Below, piece after piece: positions 8,931 through 16,281 of a stretch of DNA of 18,545 nt. A program made the position numbers and the translations under genes. The DNA is from JBGZFC01 sp964346495 (lineage in GTDB: Bacteria > Bacteroidota > Bacteroidia > Bacteroidales > Dysgonomonadaceae): assembly GCA_964346495.1 (NCBI GenBank), contig CAYFUW010000041.1, positions 1 to 18,545 of the forward strand. Direction: 5' to 3'. The notes under the pieces are model-generated. The model did no database searches. It saw nothing but the letters and a program-made list of their open reading frames with translations, and was not told the DNA's origin. The stretch's first letter is position 1. Every line of letters starts with the position of its first letter.

Positions 8931-10190
8931 TTATCTCATTTTCAATGTAACTAAAGCCATTACAGCCAAAATCATTCCCACAATCCAGAATCGGCTCACA
9001 ATTTTAGGTTCTGCAAGTGGTTTTAATGGTTTTTGAATTAGCGCATCAATTCCGGCATTCCCGGGTTTTTGATAGTGGTGATGCAGTGGTGTCATTTTAA
9101 AAATACGCTTTCCATATCCCAATTTCTTTTTTGTATATTTGAAATATGTCACCTGAATAATCACAGAAAGTGCTTCCACAAAAAAGACTCCGCAAAGGAT
9201 TGGCAACAGCAACTCTTTGTGAATAAGAACCGCGAAAACGCCTATCAAACCTCCAAGCGTTAGGCTTCCTGTATCGCCCATAAATACTTGCGCCGGATAT
9301 GAGTTGTACCATAGGAAACCCATTGTGGAGCCAACAATTGCTGCGGCGAAAATCATCAACTCATCGCTGCCGGGTATGTGCATGATGTTCAGATACGATG
9401 CGAAGTCCACACGTCCCGAAACGTAAGCCAGGACTCCCAGCGCAACACCGATAAATGCCGATGTGCCCGATGCCAGACCATCCAGACCATCGGTCAGGTT
9501 TGCACTATTGGAAACGGCTGTAACAATGAGAATTACAACCAAAACAAACACAACCCAAACAGCTTTGTCGGCATATTTGCCTGTCCATTCTACCAATACT
9601 CGATAGTCGAAATTGTTGTTTTTTACAAATGGAATTGTTGTTTTGGTGGTTTTTATATCTTCGTTTTGATATTTTATCTCTTCAATTATATTATTTACTC
9701 TGACTTCCGTGTTTTCATGCGCAACAATCTGCGGACTGAAATACATCGTCAATCCTACTATCAATCCCAATCCTACCTGAGCGATAATTTTAAACTTCCC
9801 TTTCAGACCATCTTTGTCCTTTTTGAAAACTTTGATGTAGTCATCTGCAAACCCTAAAGCACCTAACCATATTGTACTTACCAACATCAGAATAATGTAG
9901 TGATTTTCAAGTTTCCCGAACAATAGCACAGCTACCATTATCGATAAAATAATGATTATTCCACCCATTGTTGGAGTTCCTTTTTTGCTGTATTGTCCCT
10001 CTAAGTCTAAATCGCGTATTGTCTCGCCAATCTGTTTTTTCTGCAACTTTATGATAATTTTTTTACCAACTAAAATTGAAACCAGTAATGCAGTCAACGC
10101 AGACATTGCAGTACGCAAAGTTACGTATTGGAACATTCCCGCTCCGGGAAAATCTAGTGTGTCTAAATATTGAAAAAGATAGTATAGCAT
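8931..10190 (-). CDS. mraY: Phospho-MurNAc-pentapeptide translocase MraY
   Basis: Polytopic membrane enzyme that transfers phospho-MurNAc-pentapeptide from the UDP precursor to undecaprenyl phosphate, forming lipid I. The 419-aa product shows the Mg-binding DDYIK (116-120), NLTDGLDGLA (231-240), FMGDTGSL (303-310) and the histidine motif PLHHHYQ (368-374), all intact. It is about 60 residues longer than the roughly 360-aa E. coli enzyme. The excess is a polar, charged loop (about 153-208) between two membrane segments, which I believe is shared by Bacteroidetes MraY proteins. The gene sits between murE (14 nt) and murD (23 nt), coupling the last soluble steps to the first membrane step. Confidence 0.98.
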   Translation of the reverse strand: MLYYLFQYLDTLDFPGAGMFQYVTLRTAMSALTALLVSILVGKKIIIKLQKKQIGETIRDLDLEGQYSKKGTPTMGGIIIILSIMVAVLLFGKLENHYIILMLVSTIWLGALGFADDYIKVFKKDKDGLKGKFKIIAQVGLGLIVGLTMYFSPQIVAHENTEVRVNNIIEEIKYQNEDIKTTKTTIPFVKNNNFDYRVLVEWTGKYADKAVWVVFVLVVILIVTAVSNSANLTDGLDGLASGTSAFIGVALGVLAYVSGRVDFASYLNIMHIPGSDELMIFAAAIVGSTMGFLWYNSYPAQVFMGDTGSLTLGGLIGVFAVLIHKELLLPILCGVFFVEALSVIIQVTYFKYTKKKLGYGKRIFKMTPLHHHYQKPGNAGIDALIQKPLKPLAEPKIVSRFWIVGMILAVMALVTLKMR

Positions 10191-10204
10191 ATATATTATT
10201 TATT

Positions 10205-11686
10205 TTAAAACGGATTTTGTCTCTTTGGTTTATCGGCGTTAAAAATCTTTTCTAACTCCTCTCTGTCGTCAAAATGGTGTTTTACTCCCTTTATCTCCTG
10301 ATAATCTTCGTGTCCTTTTCCCGCAACCAGTACCACGTCGCCTTTTTGTGCCAGTGCACAGGCAGTTTTAATAGCTTCTCTTCTATCTACAATGGTAAGC
10401 GTAGCCGCACGCTCTTCATCTGAAAGACCTTCAACCATATCGTTTAGAATATCTTGCGGCTCTTCAAAACGTGGGTTGTCTGATGTGAAAATTGCCTTGT
10501 CGCTCAATTCCAACGCTTCGCGAGCCATTAGCGGTCGTTTGGTTTTATCTCTGTTTCCGCCACATCCTACCACGGTAAGAACTCTGCCTTGTTTATCGAG
10601 AACTTCGTGTATCGAACTCAGTACATTGTTGAGCGCGTCTGGTGTGTGAGCATAGTCAACAATTGCGGTAAATCCTTTTGGAGAATGTATTGTTTGAAAA
10701 CGTCCCGATACAGGTTTCAGCGATGATAAAACTCTTAACACCTCATCGCTGTCTTGCTCCAGCAACATTGCAGTTCCATACACGGCAAGCAGATTGTAGA
10801 CATTGAAAGTTCCCACAAACTGCACCGAAAGCGATTTGTTGTTAATCTCAATATCTGTACCGTTGAAATGCTTTTCGAAAATGCGAGCTTTAAAATCGGC
10901 GATATTTTTAAGCGAATAGCTGTGTTTTTTTGCTTTTGTGTTTTGCAACATTACCAATCCGTTTTTATCGTCAATATTGGTAAGTGCAAACGCATCTTTT
11001 GGCAGATTATCGAAAAATGATTTTTTTACATTGCGATAATCGAGCATGTTTTTATGATAGTCGAGATGGTCTTGTGTCAGATTTGTGAAAACTCCACCTC
11101 TAAAATGCAATGATTCAACACGTTTTTGGCTCAACGCGTGAGAACTTACTTCCATAAAAGCATATTGACAACCGGCATCCACCATTTTGCGCAAGAATGA
11201 GTTTAAACTAATTGGGTCGAGCGTTGTGTGTGTGGTAGGGTAGGCGGTCTCATTGACATAGTTGGCTACTGTTGAAAGTAATCCCGAACCATATCCAAGT
11301 GCCATGAAGGTGTTGTGCAACGATGTGGCGATGGTGGTTTTTCCGTTTGTTCCTGTAATGCCGATAAGATTTAGCTTTTCGGAAGGGTCTCCAAACCATG
11401 TCGATGCAATTTGCGCCAAAGCTATAGATGAGTCTTCTACCTGAACGTAAGTAACTCTTGAAAAGTACTCTTCGAAAATGGGTTTATCGTAAACTACAAC
11501 CAAAACATCTTGCTCTATGGCTTTGCCAATATAGTCGTGTCCGTCTGTATTTATGCCTTCGATGGCTACAAACAGAGCTCCTGTTTTTACCTCACGAGAA
11601 TCAGATGTGATACTTTTTACATCTACATCTTTCTCACCATGAACTGCAATGATTTTGCATATTTCTAATAGTTTATCCAGTTTCAT
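10205..11686 (-). CDS. murE: UDP-MurNAc-L-Ala-D-Glu--meso-diaminopimelate ligase MurE
   Basis: Cytoplasmic ATP-dependent ligase that adds the third stem-peptide residue. The 493-aa product has the P-loop TGTNGKTT (111-118), VSSHALSQKRV (180-190), DHLDYH (206-211), the carbamylation region YRNVKKSFF (217-225), the Mur C-domain motif DYAHTPD (344-350) and GKGHEDYQ (457-464). The signature DNPR (403-406) is the established marker for meso-diaminopimelate rather than L-lysine, so this organism is expected to have DAP-type (Gram-negative) peptidoglycan. It starts 9 nt after the ftsI stop and ends 14 nt before mraY. Confidence 0.98.
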   Translation of the reverse strand: MKLDKLLEICKIIAVHGEKDVDVKSITSDSREVKTGALFVAIEGINTDGHDYIGKAIEQDVLVVVYDKPIFEEYFSRVTYVQVEDSSIALAQIASTWFGDPSEKLNLIGITGTNGKTTIATSLHNTFMALGYGSGLLSTVANYVNETAYPTTHTTLDPISLNSFLRKMVDAGCQYAFMEVSSHALSQKRVESLHFRGGVFTNLTQDHLDYHKNMLDYRNVKKSFFDNLPKDAFALTNIDDKNGLVMLQNTKAKKHSYSLKNIADFKARIFEKHFNGTDIEINNKSLSVQFVGTFNVYNLLAVYGTAMLLEQDSDEVLRVLSSLKPVSGRFQTIHSPKGFTAIVDYAHTPDALNNVLSSIHEVLDKQGRVLTVVGCGGNRDKTKRPLMAREALELSDKAIFTSDNPRFEEPQDILNDMVEGLSDEERAATLTIVDRREAIKTACALAQKGDVVLVAGKGHEDYQEIKGVKHHFDDREELEKIFNADKPKRQNPF

Positions 11687-11695
11687 TTTCTATGT

Positions 11696-13888
11696 CTATT
11701 TTAATGTGATGCTTATTGTTGAGCCTCTTACAACTTTTTGTCCCTGATTTATTGATTGTGCAATCACTTTGCCCGAACCAATAAGATTTACTCTCAATCC
11801 TGATTTCTCTAACAAGTAAACGGCATCTCGTGCACCCATGCCAAGCACGTTTGGTACTAAGTTGTTTTTAATATCAATATTCTGTGTCAGAAGTCCCGTA
11901 CTATCATATTTCACTTTTATCCAATCGCCATTTTTGTCAATTCCTTTAGTGTTGTAATTTAGTGACGAAAGTACCGATATACTATTGTCCCAATTTCCAT
12001 TTTTAAAGTTTGGCGTTTTATGTAATGCCGAATCAACAGGTACCTCTTCTGCAGTGAGTAATGTTTTGCGCAGATAGGTCTGTTCTGCAATATTTTTAAA
12101 TACCATTCCGGCTTGTCCTCCACCCGAAGGCACTCCTTTTGGTCTTCTGATGCCCACGAAGCAGGTGTATTTTGGGTTTTCTGCCGGGAAATATCCGCAA
12201 AACGATACATAATATCCGCTGTATCCGCCACCACCTGCAATTAGTGCAGTACCTGTTTTTCCTGCAATTTGAAAAAAGTCAGACCTTACAACTTTTGCAG
12301 TTCCGTTTTCCAAAACTCCAATCAGCATTTTCTTAACCTCTTCGAGAGTTGTCTCTTTGCACATTTCAGGATTGATAACTTCTGCTTCAAACTCTTTTAT
12401 TAATCTTCCGTTTTGGATTATTTTTTTCGCGATAAACGGTTTAATCATTTTTCCATCATTAGCTATGCCGTTGTAAAACATAAGCATATATATCGGTGGC
12501 ACTTTACTCTCGTATCCGAAGGACATCCAAGGTAGCGTGGTTTTTGACCAGTAATTCTGTTTGTCGTCGGGAAAACGAATTGACGATGTGCCTTCAATTC
12601 CGTTTAACGGAACGTCCCATTTTAGTTGCTTCCTTAATCCGATTCTGTCGATACCTTCGACATACTTCTTGGGATTATCGCCGTATGCTTTAAGCACTAT
12701 TTTGCTCATCACGATATTTGATGACACCTCCATTCCTTCTGCAACAGTCAGGTAGCCACGGTCTTGTCCTCTCCTCCAGTAGTGGTCACGAACAAATTTC
12801 CCGTTATACTGATAAAGTCCGGTTCCTACATGGAAAGAGTCGGTTGGTGTAATAAGCCCGTCGTCAAGTGCCACCATCACGGTAACGGTTTTAAAAGTTG
12901 AACCCGGTTCGTTCATATACGAAAAGGCATTAGGGTTGCCTTCTGCGTATGAGCCGTTACTCAATCTGTCGAGATTGGCGATACCCTTTATTTCGCCCGT
13001 TTTTGTCTCCATTATGATGGCTGTGCCCGATTCGGCTTCAGTCTCCATCAGTTTGTCGCGAAGAGCACGTTCAACAATATCTTGTATTTCGGCATCGAGT
13101 GTGGTAACGATATCGGCACCGTCCTGAGCAGGAATTTCAACGATATCCATCCATCTGCCCTGAATTTTTTGGCGATTTTTCACTCCATTTGTTCCGCGTA
13201 AAAGCGAATCGAATTTCAATTCCAATCCACTGGCGCCACCTTTCTCCAAGTCTTTGTAAACGTTGCCCACAGTGCGATTTGCCAGATTACCGAAGGGACG
13301 TTTTCGGGAGTTTTTCTCTTCGGCTATCAGTCCGCTTCTGTTTGAACGTTGATTTAGAAATGCAAATGTGCGAAGTTCTTTTAATTCTACATAAGATATA
13401 TCGCGACGAATGATGCGGACATATCTTGATTTTTTTGTTACTCTTTTATCTATACCTCTTGCCGCATAATCGTTTATCTGTCGCTCCTCCTTTTCGCGCA
13501 TTTTCCATCCGTTAAGTATCACGTTTTTATATTGTGCTGCGGTTCTGTCGGGAAATTTTTTCGAAAGTTGAACAGATAGCTCGTCAACATATTTGTAAAG
13601 AGTGTCTTTTTTCATCCCTTCCGACCAAAAGTCCATATATATACCGTAAAGCGGTTCGCTTGTTGCCAGTAGTTTGCCGTCGTGGGTGAATATATTTCCT
13701 CGTTTTGGCAAAATAACTCTGTCTTTTATCACGGTCTCTTTTTCGCCAACTTCACGCCACTTCTTACCTTCAGCAGAAAACATTGTTCTTCCTGCTTTGA
13801 AAAATATCGCTAAGCCAAATATCAGCAAGGCAATAACGATAATGCCATATCGCACCAATATTATTTTTTTACTCTCTTCGCTTTTCAT
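11696..13888 (-). CDS. ftsI: Septal transpeptidase FtsI (class B penicillin-binding protein with PASTA domain)
   Basis: Class B penicillin-binding protein that cross-links septal peptidoglycan in the periplasm alongside FtsW. The 730-aa product has one N-terminal membrane anchor (about 10-31), a pedestal domain (about 55-250) with the conserved RGNI segment near 63, and a transpeptidase domain with the nucleophile motif STFK (330-333), SSN (389-391) and KTGT (544-547). The last 57 residues (about 674-730), containing LVPNVLGMGARDAVYLLEKS, form one PASTA domain. That makes it longer than the E. coli protein of about 590 aa, as expected for Bacteroidetes FtsI. The start codon overlaps the stop of the ftsL-like gene in an ATGA tetranucleotide, pointing to translational coupling. 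Confidence 0.96.
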   Translation of the reverse strand: MKSEESKKIILVRYGIIVIALLIFGLAIFFKAGRTMFSAEGKKWREVGEKETVIKDRVILPKRGNIFTHDGKLLATSEPLYGIYMDFWSEGMKKDTLYKYVDELSVQLSKKFPDRTAAQYKNVILNGWKMREKEERQINDYAARGIDKRVTKKSRYVRIIRRDISYVELKELRTFAFLNQRSNRSGLIAEEKNSRKRPFGNLANRTVGNVYKDLEKGGASGLELKFDSLLRGTNGVKNRQKIQGRWMDIVEIPAQDGADIVTTLDAEIQDIVERALRDKLMETEAESGTAIIMETKTGEIKGIANLDRLSNGSYAEGNPNAFSYMNEPGSTFKTVTVMVALDDGLITPTDSFHVGTGLYQYNGKFVRDHYWRRGQDRGYLTVAEGMEVSSNIVMSKIVLKAYGDNPKKYVEGIDRIGLRKQLKWDVPLNGIEGTSSIRFPDDKQNYWSKTTLPWMSFGYESKVPPIYMLMFYNGIANDGKMIKPFIAKKIIQNGRLIKEFEAEVINPEMCKETTLEEVKKMLIGVLENGTAKVVRSDFFQIAGKTGTALIAGGGGYSGYYVSFCGYFPAENPKYTCFVGIRRPKGVPSGGGQAGMVFKNIAEQTYLRKTLLTAEEVPVDSALHKTPNFKNGNWDNSISVLSSLNYNTKGIDKNGDWIKVKYDSTGLLTQNIDIKNNLVPNVLGMGARDAVYLLEKSGLRVNLIGSGKVIAQSINQGQKVVRGSTISITLK

Positions 13889-14232
13889 TTTTTCGATTCG
13901 TTTTTTGGAATTTTATAGGCAGGCTCAGCTGCTATTTTTAGTTCCAGGCCGGCATCTTCAATCATTTTTTCAATTTGTGGCTGGCGACTTGTCTCAGTAA
14001 GATTAGATGAAATTGTTATCGATTCATATTTTGCATCTTTAAGTTCAGTTTTTAGCTTCTCAATCTCTGAAATTTTCTGTAATACCGAATATCGGTGGCT
14101 GATAAAAAAAATCATGATAACAACAATCATGATAATAAAAGCAATATTTTTTGTGAGAAAATTTTCAGTCAGAACGCTTCCTCCAAAAACATGAACAAAC
14201 GATTTTCTTATATTATTTAAATCAACTTTCAT
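13885..14232 (-). CDS. ftsL: FtsL-like bitopic division protein
   Basis: Small divisome linker expected to pair with an FtsB-like protein and FtsQ. The 115-aa product has a cytoplasmic N-terminus of about 28 residues, one transmembrane helix (about 29-46) and a periplasmic segment with heptad-like spacing (about 50-85) that should form a coiled coil. A basic C-terminus follows. Sequence identity in FtsL families is very low, so the call rests on size, topology and the diagnostic position between rsmH and ftsI, where Bacteroidetes carry an FtsL-like protein. It overlaps the rsmH end by 11 nt and the ftsI start by 4 nt. In databases such proteins are sometimes misnamed after the neighbouring methyltransferase; nothing here looks like a methyltransferase. 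Confidence 0.88.
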   Translation of the reverse strand: MKVDLNNIRKSFVHVFGGSVLTENFLTKNIAFIIMIVVIMIFFISHRYSVLQKISEIEKLKTELKDAKYESITISSNLTETSRQPQIEKMIEDAGLELKIAAEPAYKIPKNESKK

Positions 14233-15142
14233 TTTCTGCTATCTTTTCTGCTATACGAAGTTTTGCACTTCGTGAACGTGGATTCTCTTTTTGTTCCGAT
14301 TCGGGTGGAACTATTACTTTTCTGTTTATCACTTCGAAAGGTGTTTCAACTTTGCCAAAAAAATCTTTGACCAATTCCCCCTCGAAATTGCCTGTTCTAA
14401 AGAAATTCTTTACTAATCTGTCTTCTAACGAGTGGTAAGAGATTATACTCATTCTTCCGCCTGGTTTCAGGGCGTCCAGAGCTTGAGTAAGCATTTCGCA
14501 CAAAGCATTTAGTTCATCATTTACCTCGATACGGATTGCCTGAAACGCCTGAGCCAGTGTTTTTTTCTCTCTTTCTCTAAACGTGAAAGGCTCTAAAATT
14601 TTAATAAACTCATCGGTGGACGAGATTCTTTCATCTTGACGATACGATACAATTGCATTAGCAATTTTTCTGGCGGCTTTCAGTTCGCCATAATTGTAAA
14701 AAATATCAGCCAACTGCTCTTCCGAATAGTCATTCAGTACGTCGATGGCTGTTTTTTTTGCCGAGCGGTTCATTCTCATATCGGGCGTAGCCGATGTTTG
14801 AAACGAGAACCCACGATTTGCACTATCGAAATGATGAAACGATACGCCCAAATCAGCCAGCAGTCCGTCAATCTCCTCTATTTGATGATATTGCAAAAAG
14901 TTTTTCAGAAAACGAAAATTGCTTCTTACGAAAATAAAACGGTGGTCGTTTTCGATAATGTTTTTTATTGCATCTTCATCCTGGTCAAACGATATAAGTT
15001 TGCCGTTTTTGCCTAATCTGTTGAGAATTTCACGAGAATGACCGCCTCCGCCAAATGTAACATCTACGTAAACACCGTCGGGTTTGATATTTAACCCATC
15101 AACGCTCTCGTGAAGCAAAGCCGGTGTATGATAAACAGCCAT
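14222..15142 (-). CDS. rsmH: 16S rRNA (cytosine1402-N4)-methyltransferase RsmH (MraW)
   Basis: SAM-dependent methyltransferase that modifies C1402 in the decoding region of 16S rRNA. The 306-aa product has HTPALLHESV (5-14), the SAM-binding motif TFGGGGHS (29-36), DQDEDA (53-58), DLGVSFHHFD (97-106), PDMRM (120-124), QAIRIEVNDE (201-210), SYHSLEDR (235-242) and the C-terminal NPRSRSAKLR (287-296), all typical of the family and at normal length. It is the second gene of the operon, 28 nt after mraZ. Its link to division is by conserved position; its known role is in the ribosome. Confidence 0.98.
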   Translation of the reverse strand: MAVYHTPALLHESVDGLNIKPDGVYVDVTFGGGGHSREILNRLGKNGKLISFDQDEDAIKNIIENDHRFIFVRSNFRFLKNFLQYHQIEEIDGLLADLGVSFHHFDSANRGFSFQTSATPDMRMNRSAKKTAIDVLNDYSEEQLADIFYNYGELKAARKIANAIVSYRQDERISSTDEFIKILEPFTFREREKKTLAQAFQAIRIEVNDELNALCEMLTQALDALKPGGRMSIISYHSLEDRLVKNFFRTGNFEGELVKDFFGKVETPFEVINRKVIVPPESEQKENPRSRSAKLRIAEKIAENES

Positions 15143-15170
15143 AATTGTATTTTTTTATTTTCTGATTAAG

Positions 15171-15614
15171 CTATCCCATTAGTTTTTGCAATTTAGATGA
15201 AAAATCTTCGGGTTCAATTAAAGGTTTTTCCAGTTTTTCTTTTGCCCAAATCTCTATCGTGCTGTCCACTCCCAAAAAGCGAACTTCGGTTTCGATATCT
15301 ACCATTTGTAAATATCTTTTTGAAATAAGTATTCGTCCGCTTGCGTCCATTTCGATGCGTTCGGCATCTAACACAAATTGTCTGAAAACTTGTTGCTGCT
15401 CCATATTCCATTTGTTGAGTCGGCTGCGTAGTGTTTCAATTTCAGCTTCCCAAACAGTACCCGGATACAGAACTAAACAATCTTGAAAAATATCTTTGCG
15501 AAGCACAAGAAAAGTCTCCCCCGCAGTTTGTAATAGTTTGCGGAAGTTGGCAGGTACAAAAACTCGTCCTTTTGTGTCTATTTTTGCTTCTATATTTCCC
15601 AGAAATTGCAACAT
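15171..15614 (-). CDS. mraZ: Transcriptional regulator MraZ
   Basis: DNA-binding protein of the MraZ/AbrB superfamily that forms ring-shaped oligomers and controls its own dcw operon. With the ATG at 15612-15614 it is 147 aa and begins MLQFLGNIEAKIDTKGR, matching the usual family N-terminus. A GTG two codons upstream (15618-15620) is open in frame but would add only two residues not typical of the family, so I prefer the ATG. Two tandem swapped-hairpin domains are visible, each with its signature: DTKGRVFVPANFR (13-25) and MDASGRILISKRY (89-101). It is the first gene of the cluster. Its likely operator, three GTGG repeats, ends 46 nt upstream of the ATG, so autoregulation is expected. Confidence 0.96.
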   Translation of the reverse strand: MLQFLGNIEAKIDTKGRVFVPANFRKLLQTAGETFLVLRKDIFQDCLVLYPGTVWEAEIETLRSRLNKWNMEQQQVFRQFVLDAERIEMDASGRILISKRYLQMVDIETEVRFLGVDSTIEIWAKEKLEKPLIEPEDFSSKLQKLMG

Positions 15615-15650
15615 TTTCACACTCGCTTTCAGATATTTGCCGTAAAATTA

Positions 15651-15658
15651 CAAAATTA
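15651..15658 (-). promoter_or_regulatory. Candidate -7 box of the mraZ (dcw) promoter
   Basis: On the minus strand these bases read TAATTTTG, an exact match to the Bacteroidetes -7 consensus TAnnTTTG. Transcription would start near 15645, giving a leader of about 30 nt before the mraZ ATG. No clear -33 TTTG sits at the normal 19-21 bp spacing; that position is occupied by the GTGG repeats. The promoter may therefore be weak or controlled through the operator. This is motif matching only. Confidence 0.45.
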
Positions 15659-15660
15659 TT

Positions 15661-15684
15661 CCACTTTCCACCACTTTTACCCAC
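15661..15684 (-). promoter_or_regulatory. MraZ operator: three GTGG repeats at 10-bp period
   Basis: Read on the minus strand, GTGG begins three times at exact 10-bp steps (ending at plus-strand positions 15681, 15671 and 15661), in the wider context AATGTGG, AAAGTGG and AAAGTGG. The E. coli MraZ operator consists of TGGGN repeats separated by 5 nt, and mollicute MraZ binds AAAGTGG-type repeats; the spacing and core here fit both. One helical turn between copies lets adjacent MraZ subunits bind the same DNA face. The array would cover the -33 region of the promoter whose -7 box is at 15651-15658, which fits repression. Confidence 0.75.
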
Positions 15685-15777
15685 ATTATTTTTCAAAAAG
15701 TTATCAACAAGTTGTTAATTAATTGTTGTTGAATGAGTTGGGTGTGGAAATTTGACATATATTATTGATGGCTTATT

Positions 15778-15812
15778 ATGCGAGTTGCGAGGTGCGAGAT
15801 GCGTGGTGTGTG
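15778..15812 (+). repeat. Degenerate 7-bp tandem repeat (consensus NTGCGAG), five units
   Basis: Five consecutive heptamers read ATGCGAG, TTGCGAG, GTGCGAG, ATGCGTG and GTGTGTG, starting at 15778, 15785, 15792, 15799 and 15806. The first three differ only at the first base; the last two have decayed. A three-unit copy in the opposite orientation lies at 16456-16476, so the two arrays bracket the noncoding island. Confidence 0.75.
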
Positions 15813-15828
15813 ATTTATGTAGTGGGTG

Positions 15829-15848
15829 AACAGATATTCTTGTCTGTT
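15829..15848. repeat. Hairpin with 8-bp stem and TTCT loop
   Basis: Bases 15829-15836 pair with 15841-15848 (AACAGATA against TGTCTGTT, one G-T wobble) around a 4-nt loop. TTTT follows on the plus strand, giving it a weak terminator look, but the stem is AT-rich and there is no plus-strand gene upstream to terminate. Confidence 0.5.
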
Positions 15849-15859
15849 TTAATACACCA

Positions 15860-16143
15860 CGCGAAAGGATTCGCGCGGTAGCGTCCCGCTACGTCGGTGG
15901 GATTTGCAATCCCGACATTTAGATGTTTTGTACTGTCTTTTAGGCAGATGTTTTTTGCTGCTGTCTATACCGCAGGTCGTTGACCTACGGTTATGGAAAT
16001 CACACCTTTCAGGTGTTTTGGTCGGATTAATAAAATTGCAAATCGATTTACCCGAAGGGTAATATTTTCATAACCGTATGAAAACGAGGAACGAGTGCAG
16101 CTTACGGTAGTAAAAGCCACCCACTAACCTGCCTGAAAGGCAG
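15860..16143. repeat. Array of short hairpins with 6-bp arms and mostly 3-nt loops
   Basis: Eight hairpins lie within 284 bp: 15860-15875 (arm CGCGAA, 4-nt loop), 15878-15892 (GTAGCG, loop TCC), 15899-15913 (GGGATT, loop TGC), 15933-15947 (CTGTCT, loop TTT, one G-T pair), 15970-15990 (nine-base arms with one C-A mismatch, loop GTT), 16002-16016 (ACACCT, loop TTC), 16048-16062 (TTACCC, loop GAA) and 16129-16143 (CTGCCT, loop GAA). Stem sequences all differ while geometry stays constant, which is the pattern of selection on structure or of repeated insertion of one element type. I know of no family name for it. Confidence 0.7.
15986..16078. other. Three-way-junction fold: 15-bp stem closing on two hairpins
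   Basis: Bases 15986-16000 (TACGGTTATGGAAAT) are complementary to 16064-16078 over 15 positions with one G-T wobble. The enclosed 63 bases begin and end almost exactly with two 15-nt hairpins, at 16002-16016 and 16048-16062, leaving one unpaired base at two junction edges. The closing stem shares 15986-15990 with the hairpin at 15970-15990, so the two cannot form together. The base ACCGTA at 16073-16078 can also pair with TACGGT at 16103-16108. This could be a structured RNA or a DNA cruciform element. Confidence 0.6.
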
Positions 16144-16188
16144 TACTTTAGTTTTGACTATTTAGTGTTAAGCTTTGAGTCTAATTAT

Positions 16189-16217
16189 GTGCAATGCGGA
16201 TTCAAACCGCAATGCAC
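16189..16217. repeat. Hairpin with 11-bp arms and 7-nt loop
   Basis: GTGCAATGCGG (16189-16199) pairs with CCGCAATGCAC (16207-16217) at ten of eleven positions, with one A-A mismatch. The loop is ATTCAAA. It stands directly before the CTTTGCG repeats and is the longest GC-rich stem in the island. No U-tract follows, so it is not an intrinsic terminator. Confidence 0.65.
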
Positions 16218-16218
16218 C

Positions 16219-16256
16219 CTTAGCGAACTTTGCGATAAATCTTTGCGTGCTTTGCG
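16219..16256 (+). repeat. CTTTGCG repeat, four copies in two pairs
   Basis: CTTAGCG at 16219 and CTTTGCG at 16228, 16241 and 16250 give start-to-start spacings of 9, 13 and 9 bp, that is, two copies of a 9-bp-spaced pair. From memory, CTTTGCG-rich segments recur between genes in many Bacteroidetes, but I could not check this. It is not a CRISPR, since the spacers are only a few bases. Confidence 0.6.
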
Positions 16257-16281
16257 AGAAACATTTTACAACTAAAAAACT

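Noticed and set aside
15442..15696. Minus-strand 84-codon frame overlapping the start of mraZ
   Set aside because: It is out of frame with mraZ, covers the operator and promoter, and has Cys/Ser-rich composition without any recognisable domain.
15706..15715. DnaA-box-like TTATCAACA near an AT-rich stretch, suggesting an origin
   Set aside because: Only one site, with a mismatch to TTATCCACA; no cluster of boxes and no dnaA or other origin neighbour.
16219..16256. Possible CRISPR array
   Set aside because: The repeats are 7 bp and the gaps only 2 to 6 bp; there is no cas gene in the window.
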